Source: Myxococcales bacterium (GTDB lineage Bacteria; Myxococcota; Myxococcia; Myxococcales; Myxococcaceae). Taken from it: a stretch of DNA of 64,000 nt. The translations under genes were made by a program, and so were the position numbers. Location: the NCBI GenBank assembly GCA_030681895.1, contig JAUXRI010000144.1, positions 1 to 64,000 on the forward strand. The letters are read 5' to 3'. Shown piece after piece: positions 33,001-45,000 of this stretch (position 1 is its first letter; each line of letters opens with the position of its first letter). The notes under the pieces were generated by a model that saw nothing but the letters and a program-made list of their open reading frames with translations, made no database searches and was not told where the DNA came from.

Positions 33001-36000
33001 GACCACCATGCGCTCGCCCCACAGGGCGACCGCGACTGGTGTGCCCGCCCCGACTGCAAGACCGCCCGCCTCGATAGGGTCCGTGTCGACGCGGCTGTCG
33101 ACGTAGAGCATCCGGCCGCCCGTCGACACCGCCGGCACGACAGGGGCGCAGTTGTTGGGCGGCGGCTGCGGGACAACATTCTGCCACGTCGCTGTCAAAG
33201 CCCAGGCTCCGTTGCCGACAGGCACGGCGCGGGTGACGAAGGGTTTCTCTGGAACGTGGCGACCCTTCAGCGAAACGAAGAGCCCGGTGATGCCGCCATC
33301 CGTCTGCCCAGACATCACTGAGAGGCCGCTCTCTCCGTTCGCCACGTAGAGACGACCTTCTTTGAAGCTGACGTCCAGCGAGTCAGGCGCGAACTCGACG
33401 CCCGACGGCGCGGGCTGGCCGCGATTGAGCGCCCAGACTGCCTCGTCGGCCTGCGTATTCGTGACAGTGACTGGGAAGCCTGCCTGCAACCGCGGCCGTG
33501 TCGGCAGCACCACGTCGAACGAGGCCGCGCGGAAGGACTGCCGAATCGTCCGCGCCCCGGTGAGCGGCCCGAAGTACGGCTGGAAGAAGGAATTGGTGCC
33601 AGTTGGCCCAGCCGCCGCGTGCAGCAACCCCGGCGTCGTGTCGTCAGCGACGAGCGAGCGCGGCGCCATCGAGGCGGTGAGCTCCTCCGCGACGAAGGGC
33701 AGCCCGTAGGTGGGGCGGGTCGGCATGGTGAACTGCTCCGAGCCGTCACCCGTCGACACCTGCACGACGACGGAGCCGTACGAGTTCGGCGGCGCGACTG
33801 CCGTCAGGCTCTGTGTGCTGCTCCATGCGACCGACGTCGCGTCGAGCCCTCCGATGCGTACGCGGAGCGCGCCCGTGGGCTCGAGCCACGGCGGCAACAG
33901 GCCTGCACCCTGGAAGGTGAGAACGCTGCCACCCTTCGGGTTGAGGAAAGCGGGTGAAGCCGCGTCGAGTCGGAGCGGCTCGCGGTACAGGTAGGCTCCG
34001 ACTCTTCGCCCCTCGAGCCCCGAGGGGTTGGTGACGACGACGTCGGCGAGTCCTGCCGAGCCGGGAGGCGCAAGGACGCGAAGCCGAGTGCTGCCGCTGG
34101 CGATGACTTGCGCTGCGGCATTTCCGAAACGAACGGTCGCGTTCGAGCCGAAGTCGGCGCCCAGAATGTCCACCTGGCTGCCACCGGCGGCGGGCCCGAC
34201 GCGTGGCGAAACCAACGTCACCGTGGGAGCGGGGCCGACTGCCGGTGCAGAGCGGAAGCGCAGGTCGACTGGCCTCAACAGGTTCGCTCCGGCCAGCGAG
34301 CGGAGGTCAGGGGAGACCTGCACGCGAATGTCTGCGTTTGCGGGAAGCTGGCTCGCGAAGCGGAAGAGCAGCGTGCTGCTGGTTGCCTGTGCACTGCCCG
34401 CCTCGAGCGTGCCCTGGAGCGGCTGCCCGTCGGCCGTTGCGGTGAAGGCCGCTGACGCCGTCGAGGAGTCGATGGCCGTCGAGAACGTCAGCGTGACGCT
34501 GCTGAGGTCGAGCGGCACCACGGCGCCTTGTGCGACGCTGGAGCCGATGAGAGCGAAGTCATTCACCGGACCGAACGACAGCTGGGTGCCATCTGCGCCG
34601 ACGCGCGCGGACACCACGCGGCCATTGGCAATCGCGACAGCCGTCGCGCTCCCGCCGCCGATGACGGAGACGCGTTGAGGGGCAGCGCGATTCGAGATGT
34701 CGACAATCACCACGCCAACACCCTCGACCGCCACGTAGGCGAGGTCGCCCATCACGTGGACGTCCTTGGCGAAGCCGCCAAGTGCAAAGGCCGACAGCAC
34801 CGTCATCGGCGTTGTCGTGACATCGACGAGGACGAGCCCGGTAGACCCGGCGGCGACGACCGCCACGGTGCCGTTGAGGCGCACCTTCTGGGCATCGAGT
34901 GCAAGCGCTCCGGTCGTCGCGAGCTTCCCGCTTGTCGAGACGCGGACGAGGCCTCCGGCTGAGAGTCGCCACGTCGAGGGATCGCGAACACCAGTCGGAA
35001 CGAGCGCCAGCCCGGGAGCCACGGCGAGCCCCTGCGCTGCGCCACCGGGATTCAACGTGTCGAGCGGGAATGGAGTCGAGGTGACATCGTAGCGCGTGAG
35101 GCCTTCGCCAGAAGCTGTCAGGAGTTCGTCGCCTCGCCGGCTCAGCCCGAACCCGCCATCGGTGGCCCCAAACGACGTGCCCGACGCGATGGTGACGTCG
35201 TCGCGGGTGCCGCGGTTCGTGAAGAGGACGTCGAGAGCCGACACGTCACCCGACCAGAAGGGGTCCCGGTTCGGCGGCGTGTTGAAGCGCGCGGTGCTTG
35301 CCCAGAGGCGGCTGCCCCCGTTGTGGGAAAGCGAGGTGACCTCTCCACCAGGAGTCGTCGCGAGCAGGCGGTCGTCGACTCCATCGGCGTTGCGGTCGAC
35401 GGGCAGATCTCGCTCCGAAGGCGAAATGGGCTGACCGGCGTTTGGCCCAAACCGCTCGAGCCCGGAAAGGTCGATGACGGAAAGGCCGGTGCTGGTTCCG
35501 ACGTACGCGGTGTCACCCAGCACCAGCACATCGTGGACGCGCTGGGCGCCCAACCGCACCAGCGACTGTGCGGGCGCCTGGTACTCCCATCCATTCGCGA
35601 GGGTCGAGCGGACCCCGTCCGGATTCTCGACCGTGACGTCGACGAGGCCGACGGCGCCATCAGGCGTGACTACCTCGACGAGGCCCGTGCCGACGACTCG
35701 GACAGAGAGCGCTGGCTTCGAGCCAAACCGGACGGCGACTGTCCCCGTCGTGTTGAAGCCGCGGCCCGTCAGCACCACGCGAGTTCCACCAGACGTCGGC
35801 CCAATGGCTGGCGAGACCGCCACCAGCCGCAGCGGCTCGACGTACAGGAAGGCGCCGAACCGCCGCACCTGAGTCCCCTGCGGCGACGTGACGCTGATGG
35901 CGTTCAATCCGGCCGCGCCGGGGGGCGTGAGGAAGGACAGCGACGTGCCGTCGGGCGCGACAGACTGGAGGGCGGCGAGGGCACCGCCCACCCGCACCTC

Positions 36001-39000
36001 GCTCCCAGCGACGAAGCCCGTCCCGCCGAGCGTGACGAGCGTTCCACCAGTCACTGCGCCTTCTCGCGGCGACACAGACGAGAGCGTCATCGCCACGGCG
36101 GTCGAAACCGCAGCGGTCGTGAAGGTCGAAACGAACGGCGCCGGGAACGCGGCTCCCGTGACGGAGTCCGTCAGTCCATTCACCTCGATGCGGTACGTCG
36201 CGTTCGTCGCCAACGCCGACTGTGGTGAGAGTTCGATGACTCGGCCGACCGTCGTCACCGTCACGGGCACCTGGGTGCCCTGTGCCGAGCCATCGACGAG
36301 GACGAGCCGCACCGTCTGATTCGAGGCGCCAACGACGGCGCGGCTCGTCTCGACACGCAGCGGGCTTGCGACTGGCACGCCCTGCGCTCCGACTGCCGGC
36401 ATGACGGAAACCACCATCGGGAAGGGCAGCTTCGCCACCACCAGGCCATCGAGCGGTGGGCTGGGCGAGCCAGCCGGGTTGTACACGCTGGCGGTGCCCG
36501 CGATGACGGTGTCGCCTGCGAGCGTCAGCCCGACGACCGAAGCAACGGGGAAGATGTCGAGCGCGGTTGGGCTCAGCGGCGTCTCCGGCGCGCCCATTCC
36601 GACGAGTTGAATGACGCCTGCGCCCTGGGAGATTCGCCCCGCAATGAGGCCAAGGTGCGGCCCAGAAGCAGTCGACTCGAAGGACAGGCCGGAAAGAAGC
36701 GGTTGCACCGGCGCGACGGTTCGCAGCCGCGACGGCGGGTCGGCGGAGACCGTCGATGCCGGGAGCCCTCCTTGACGACTGCCGACCGAGAGCCCGTCAC
36801 TGGCCCTCAAGCTGGCGCCGACCTGCGCGAACTCGGCGAGGGTCACCGGAGTTGGCGACGCCACGTCAAGCAACAGGGTGCGCGCGTCCGAGAGTTCGAC
36901 GAGCAGTCGCCCATCGCGAGTCGCAACGCTGACAACGCGCTCGGCGATGGGTTGGCCACTCGCACCGATGGGCTTCACCGCCCCGATGAGGACCGGCCTC
37001 GAGGGCTCGGCCACCGAGAAGAAGGTGAGGCCGGCCGTTCCGGAGGCGACGACGAGGATGTCATCCAGCACCACCAGGGGCCCGGCCTCTCCCTGGAATG
37101 GAATCGTCAGGCCGACGAGGGGCGACGTCGGATTCGAGGTGTCGACGACCGCGAGCGATGGGCCACCCTCACCTGCCACCTCGAGCCCTGCAATCGACTT
37201 CCCGTCGAGTGACACCCAGGCTGTCGTTCCGCGAATGGCCACGCCGACGGGGGCGTATGGCGGAATGAAAGAGGCACCACCGATGACGGCCGGGACGCCG
37301 CCGTCCAGCTCCACCATGGCAATCGAGCCAAGCTGGCTCGTCGAGGCCAGCTCACCCACCGAGGTCGCCCCGCCGGAGAATGAGGCGCCCTGCAGCACAG
37401 CGATTCGTCCGTTGCTCTCGGCGACAGACACCACCTGCGAGGCACCCAATTTACCGATGGGGCGAACTGGGCCGTCAGCGAGGGGCTCGTACTTCGACAG
37501 CCGTCCCGTCACGGCAACGTCGGTGTACAGGTACGCCGACTCGCGGCCCGCCGTCTTTCCATCGGGATTGGCCACCTCGACGTTCGCCGGGCCGAACACT
37601 CCCGAGGGCGTCACCGCGCTCAACCGTCCGCTCGACAGCACGACAACCTGCGTTGCCAACGCACCGTCGAAGCGCACCACAGCGCCGCGCTGGAAGCCGG
37701 TCCCGATGAGCTCCACATTCGCGCCGCCCGCGATCGGCCCGGACGGCGGCTGAACGAAGGAGATGTCGAGAACGGGGACGTAGAGGAAGCCACCAACGAC
37801 GCCGCTTGATTGCCCGTCTGCGTTCACGACGGCGACGTACGAGGGCCCTTCCACGTTCGGCGGCGAGATGACCGCCACCTCCGTTGGGGCGACGTTGGTA
37901 ACCGTCGCCTCGAACGAGCCGAAGAAGACACGCGCGGCCGTCGCGAAGCCCGTCCCGCGAAGGACGACGGTGGTGCCCCCTTCGACAGGACCCTGTGCAG
38001 GACTCAGTGTCGACAGCATAGGGGCAACCCCGCCGGAGGGCGCGGTCCGGAACGAGGTGCGGTACGGCTCGACCAACGGAGCGTCAGAGGTCGACTTCAA
38101 CGCGCCATCGACGGCGAGGTGCACGACAGTCGACGCCGGAAGCGGCTGAGTCGGGGTCAGCGTCAGCGTCGTGCCCGAGCTCGTCAGCGTGGCAGGCACG
38201 AGCGGGCCGACCGCAGGGTCCTGCAAGCGCAGCGTGATGGGCGACGCGACGCTGGCCGTATTCGGCGGGAGGTTGAACGAAACCGTGAAGGCCGACTGCA
38301 AGGGAATCGACTGACTCAACGCCGCCGGAGCGGCCCCCGTCACCGACAAGACAGGGAGCGCGAACGACGCCAACACCGTGTCGCTCGCCATCGCGAGTGG
38401 CGCTCCGGCGCTGAAGGACGTGAAGGGCTCTCCGAAGAATCGGGCTCCCGACTCTTCGCGAAGGTTCGCGCGCGCAAAGGGCCGCAGCGCCCCTGTCGCC
38501 GTCGCAGCGTTCGCTGTGAACTGGTCCTTGAGGGCCTGTCCGTCCTGTGAGTTCAACCGGCCTGCGCTGATGACGACTTGCCCAGCGATGTCGACGTCGA
38601 CGGCTTCGGTCATCAAGACGTCTGGCCGCCGGCCGCGCTGCGGGGTGAGTGAGCGCAGTTGCGGTGTACTAAGGCTCGAGATGTCGACGAAGGCCACCGG
38701 TGCATCTGGCGCCTCGCACCCAACGACCACGACTTCAGCGCTTGCAGCGACGGACATCGAGCGACCTGGCAGCGCCACGAAGGACAGCTCGCGCAGCGCC
38801 GGGCTGCGAACGTCGAGAATGCGGAGGCCGCCAGTGTCGCCCGCCACGAGGAGTGCATCCCCTGCCACGGCGACATCGCGGGCTGGCCCGCCGAGTGGAC
38901 GAGTCAGCACGCGCTGCGGCGAGGACGGAGCTGTCAGGTCCACCACCACGATGCCCGGCGTTCCCATGGCCACGAAGGCAAGACGGCCAGTCGCCGCAAG

Positions 39001-42000
39001 CCCAGAAGGCGTCCCCACCGGCAAGTCGATGCGCCCCAGGATGGTCGGCAGCGCCGGGCTCGAGACGTCGAGGACGACCAGCTGCGGGAACGAATTTCGT
39101 GAAGGGGCTTCTGTCGTCGCAAGCAAGAGATTGCTGAGCGCCGCCGGCGTCCCCGGCGCAGCCTCGAGGAAGGCCAGCGAACGAGCCAGCGCTCCAAGCT
39201 CGATGCCGCCGGATGAAGTGAGTTGTCCCGCGACACGACGGGCCAGTCGAACCTCGCCGCCGGCCGCGGTGGACGTCGCGGTGGCGACCAGCCCGTCGCC
39301 GCGAGTGGCGAGGGCCCGCACGGCACCATCACCCGTCACCAGCGAGAGGCTCGAGGACGGGCGGAGGCCGATCTCCACATCCGTCTGATTCACCGACGTC
39401 CCGACGTTTCCGGCGCTGTCTCTGGCCTGCGCCGAGAGCCGCCGCTCCTGGCCCGCCCCGTTGGGGACGAGCCAACTCACCGAGTACGCCGGGCGATTCG
39501 CAACGGTTGTCGTCGGCGTGCCTGACACGCCAACCGATGCCCCGTTGACGAAGGCCTCGACCGACGAGACAGCCGAGTTGTCTGAGGCCGTGGCGCGAAT
39601 CGAGACGGTCCGACCCTCCGTGACGACATCCCAGGGCGCGGGGTCCACCATCTGCACGTCCGGAGGAACGGTATCGGTGACGCTGCCCACTCCGACTGCA
39701 CCAGACACTGCTTCCTGGCCGGCGCCGTCTACCGCCACGGCCGAGATGAGGAACGTCCGGTTCCCGCTCCCGATGGGCGGCACCCAGCGCCCGCGGAAGC
39801 GATTGGGGAACCCGGGGACTCCGGCCGCTGTGGTGGCGACGTCCACTCGCCTTCCGTCGACGAGGAAGACGACCTGCGCGACCGCCCCTTGAGCGTCGAG
39901 AGCGTCAGCCTCAATCACCATCGGCCTTCCCTCGAAGACGAAGGTGCCAGCGACCGGCTTCACAAGGGTGACGCTCGGCGGAGAATCTGCCGTCACCTGG
40001 AAGCTGACGATGGGCGACTCGCCTTGCTTGCCTGCGACGTCGTACGCCCGAGCGCGCGCGAACAAAGTGCGCCCCACCGCACTCGCCGGTGCGTCAAAGG
40101 GCTGCTGGTAAGGCAGCACGTACCTCGTGCCCACGACAGCGAGGGATGACGACGACGGCCCCACGAGGAACTCGACCCGCGCGACCCCGACGTCATCCGT
40201 CGCGGACGCGTTCAGATTCAAGGTCGCGCCAGCGACGACCTGCGCAGCGGCGACGAGCGTGACGGTCGGCGGTGCGTCTCCGATGATGTCCACCGAGCGC
40301 GTCGCCGTCGTCTCGTTGCCGGAGGAGTCTCGGGCCGTCGCAACCACCGACCACGTCTGCCCAGCCGCCGATGCAGGAACGAGCGTCGAGAACCTGAACG
40401 GAGCCAGGGCCAGCGTTCCGAGCGACGCGCCATTGGCAGTCACAGAGACCGAGGCCACGTCGATGTTGTCTTCGACGAGCAGGTCGACTGGCAGGGGCTG
40501 GCCAGCGACAACCTGACTGCCGGCTGCCGGGGCCCGGAACGAGATGGTCGGCGGCTGTGTGTCCGCAACGACGGTGAAGGCGACGGGGGCGGAAGCCGCT
40601 CGCTTCCCTGAGCTATCCACGGCCGACGCGGTGACGGTGAGCTGCCTCCCCGCCGTTCCGAAAGGAAGCGGCACATCAAACCTCAACGGCGATGACGAGG
40701 ACGTCAACGCCAGCGTTCCTGATGCGAGGCCTGCCACCTCGGCGTCGATGCGCACCACGGAGACGTCGTCGACGGCAGCCACGATGACGGTGGCGAAGCG
40801 ACCCTCGACGACCGATGAGCCAGCAGTCGGCCGCGTCACCGTCACCGTCGGTGGTGCATCGACACGGGCAGACAGGCGAACAAGTTGGCTGAGCACCTCA
40901 TGCCCAAAGGTGTCGACGCCTCGCGCCTGCAGTCGCAGCTCGGTCGCCTGCGCAGGAACAGGAACCCTGAAGGTGAAGGGCGGCAGCTGACGCACGATCG
41001 GGAAGACGGAGCCGTCCACCAGCATCGAGACGGACGAGACCGCCACGTCGTCCGTCGCGAGCACCGCCACGTCGACGAAGTGCCCCTGAACGACCGACGC
41101 ACCGTCCACAGGAGACGAAATCGCAACGGTGGGCGGCACGTCGGGGACGATGTCGATGTCGCGAATGAGCAGCTCCGACCACCGCCCGGAGGCATCGCGG
41201 GCCCGGACCGCGACGAAGTACGGCGTGGTGGAGACGGCTCCAAGTTGAGCGAGCCGCGGCACAGCGACTTCAATTGTCTGAGTCGGTGCGAAGACGCTGA
41301 AGGCCGAGCCGGGTACCGCATTGACTGCAGGGAAGCCGGACGCGACATGAACGACCTGCAGCGCCTGGAGCGAGGGGCCCGCCGAAATCTCGATGGTGTC
41401 GACGAAGACGTCGTCGAACGCGTCGGCCTCGACGGTGACCAGCGTTCCTTCGATGACGTCAAGCGAGGCCAGCGGCCGCGCAAGTGATGGCGTCGGCGCA
41501 GTCGTGTCAGGCACGATGGCGTACACCCGCTCGACGGACGACTGCAGGCCCTCGCGGTCGGTCGCGACGGCACGCACCGTGACGGTGTTGCTTCCGCTCC
41601 CGCGCTGGATGAGTCCCGTGGGAACCGCGACGCGTCCGCGGAACCTGCGCATGTTCGACGGGTCGCTGAACGGCGCCGGCAACAGCGCCAGAGCGTCCCG
41701 AATGATGGGGTCCTGAACGAGTGGGTTGCCGTCCCCGTCGAGCCCCGTAATCGTGATGCCAGTCGAGCCGTTCGCTGCAACTTGAGCGGCCGGCTGCCCA
41801 TTCAAGAAGAAGTCGAGGTGGCTCATCCCGATGTCGTCCCCAGCGATGGCTTCGAAGACGAGCTGAATCGAGCCCTCGAGAACGGGGGAGCCCAGCGTGG
41901 GGAGAATGAGGGCAATCGCGGGTGAGCGCGGACTCCGCGCCTCGACAATGAGACGCCGCGTCACCTCTCGTCCGGCGGAGTCCACCGCTCGGGCCACCAG

Positions 42001-45000
42001 CACTCGCGCCGCGCCCGGCGCCATGGCCGGCGGGGTTAAGACGATGGAGCGATTCTGGGTCTGGGAAAGACTCGTGAAGGTTTCGTCGAACAGGCTGACG
42101 CCATCAAACTCAACCGCGAGTCGCCTGATGCCGACGTCGTCGCGCGCAGACACCGAGAGCGTTGCCGCAGCCCCCTGCAGCAGTGAGACGAAGCCGCTCG
42201 AGAGCTCGACGCTCGAAATCTGCTCGAAGGTGTTGCCAAGACTCTCGAAGCTCAACGAGGGCCCGACGTCTTCGATGACGGAGACGAACACTGGCGACGA
42301 CTCGTGCGCATTGCCCGCGCCATCGACTGCGCGAGCGACGAGGCTCAGCGGCGTGCTTCGGCTCGCTGGGGACGTCAGCGTGAAGGAAGTAGCCCCCAAC
42401 GACAACCCCGTCCGCCTCCCAACGAGGACGCCATCGACCAGCAACTCGATCGCCCGAACCTCGACGTTGTCGCTGGTCGACACCCCAACCTGCAGTTCCC
42501 TGCCAGCGACGACGGTCCCGCCGCTCGACGGCGACGAGATGGAGGCGACGGGCTGAGCAGAGTCACCGAGCAGCGTGACGGTTCTGCTCGCGCTCCCACA
42601 GGCCTGGGACTCATCACACGCGACCGCGCTCAAGACGGTCGGCCCGCGCCACGCAACAGGCGAGCGCAAACTCGCGCTCACCGACGTCTCACGCCCTGGC
42701 TGGACGGTTGGCGTCGAAGCCAGGACCGCGAAGCGGGCCGCGCCCTGTTCGAGCGTCAACTGTGGCTGAGTCGATGCTGGCTCGACCGTCAAACTCAGCG
42801 AGCCAATCTCGAGGCGAACATCCCTGACGGTGATGTCGGAGGGCCACCCAATCGCAATGGGCGCGCCGGTACTCACTGCGGTGCGGGTGGGCTGAAACGC
42901 CGTGCCACCATCGGCGGCCGCCGCCTCGAAGTTGAACGTCGCCGAGACAGACGTCCCTGCAGGCACAGTCACGTTGAGGAGCCGCGGCTGCGGCGAGCCC
43001 CCTGAGGCCATCGTGAGCGAAGCGCCGGACAGTCGAGCTGTCAGCTGACCTTCGACCTCAATCGTCACAGGCACGGGCGACGCGATGCCGCGCAGTGCCA
43101 CTCCACCATCGTTAGCCTCGAGCGCTGCACTTCCAAGGCCGAGGACCATCTGGCGGACGGCGACGTCCTCGAGGACCGACACCTCGGCGTTCTCTCGCTT
43201 GCCCTCAGTGAACGTTGCGCCACTCGCCGGCCGAACGAAGACGACGCTCGGTGCCGCGTTGGGCACAATCTGGCAACTCGTGACGACGTTCGCGACCTTC
43301 CCCGTGGCGTCGGTCGCCCGCGTCGTGAAGGTCGCGAAACCGTCCGTATCCGCGTCGAGAAGAGGAATCGTGACGTCGAACGAGACCGAGAGCGACCTTC
43401 CGCCCACCGTCGTGGCTGGCGGCAACGCCACCACGACCCCGTCGCGTCTCACCTCGAGCGTGGAGAGGGCTCCGTCGTCTGTCGCGGAGACGTTGAGCTG
43501 CACCCTGCTGCCCTCGACGCACGTGTTGGCGGAGGGCGTGCCAGCCAGCGAAAGGCTCACCTCGGGTGCGAGCCGGTCGACGAAAGCTCGAACCTCAAGC
43601 ACGAAGCCTGTGGGCGAGGTGGAGTTTCCTGCAGGGTCGGACACCCGAACGGAGACCGGGTACCGCCCGGGCGCCAGTCCATCGGTCCGCAACGAGCCCT
43701 GGAACGTCGCCACGTAGCGCTCATCCGTGATGATGGTGCCCGGCTGCGCTGGGTTCTGGGTCTGCGTCGTCTCGAGCCGACCGTCGTTCGTTGCGAGCGC
43801 GAGGACCCCTGCGTCGCCAATGCCCGCATCAGCGATAACGACCGCTTCTTCGATGAAGACGTCGTCGGAGGTCTCGAGGCGAACGGCAACCGACTCGCCT
43901 TCGTCGACCGACACGAGCCGCTCGGCACCGGCGGGAATCGGGAGCGTCATCACTGCAGCGGGAGCCTCGATGTCGGGCAACACCAGCAGCGACACATCCG
44001 CGAACCCGGTCTGCCCTGAGGAGTCTCGAGCGACGACACCAACCGTCGGCGCCTGCCCGCGGGTGATGATGGGGGCGCGGACGGTGACGTTCTGCCGTTG
44101 GGTGACGTCGATTCTCGACGGCCCAGTCGCGAGGACGCCGACCTGATTCCCGCCTGAGCGCCCAGCCACCCCGACGACGCCATCGTCGTCCTGCACGCTC
44201 GCGACGACCTGCACTTCGCGACCTTCACGGCAGGTGCTTCGTGGTGCGGGCAACACGAGTTGGACACGGGGTGGCGTGTCCGCCACGACGCGCAACGTCT
44301 GCGTTCGCCCGGCAGAGAGCCCGCTGGTGTCGAACACCGTCGCGACGAGCGACGTCGAGGAGCCCTGCGCAGCGAGCGCAACGGGCACGTTGAAGGCGAA
44401 GACGCGGTACAGCCCGTCAACCGTAGGGCTGGAGTTGGTCAACGCCGGCTGGCCATCGACTGATAGCGTGGCTCGTTCGATTTCGACGTTGTCCGTGCCC
44501 AGCACCTCGACCTGCAGGTTGCGCCCCGCGAAAACCTGACCGCCCGGAAGCGGCGCCCGGAACGCAACCAGCGGCGGCTCAGCGTCTGCGACGACCTGGA
44601 TGCTGCGTGTTTGTGAAGTCGTCGCACCAGCGGAGTCACGCGCTCGAACCTCGAGCTGCACCTGGCGGGGCGACCCATTGAGTCGAACGTCAAACTGAAA
44701 AGGAGGAACGACGCGAACGCCTGACGACACCCCATCGACTCGGAGCTCCACCTGCGCGATGGCGACGTCGTCGGTGGCCGTCACCACGACGGCTGTTGTC
44801 GTCCCGGCAGTGACCTGGGCCCCGGCCTGCGGCGCGACGAAGGCCACGACTGGGGCACCATCATCCGTGATGGTGACGGTTGCTTCGGCAGCAACGCCGA
44901 CGTTGCCGGCCGCGTCGTAGGCGCGCGCGCCGAGACGTCGCGTCGCCGCTCCCTGGAGCTGAGCGCGCGGCACGAGAGTGTGAGCAACCACCGCCCCCGC

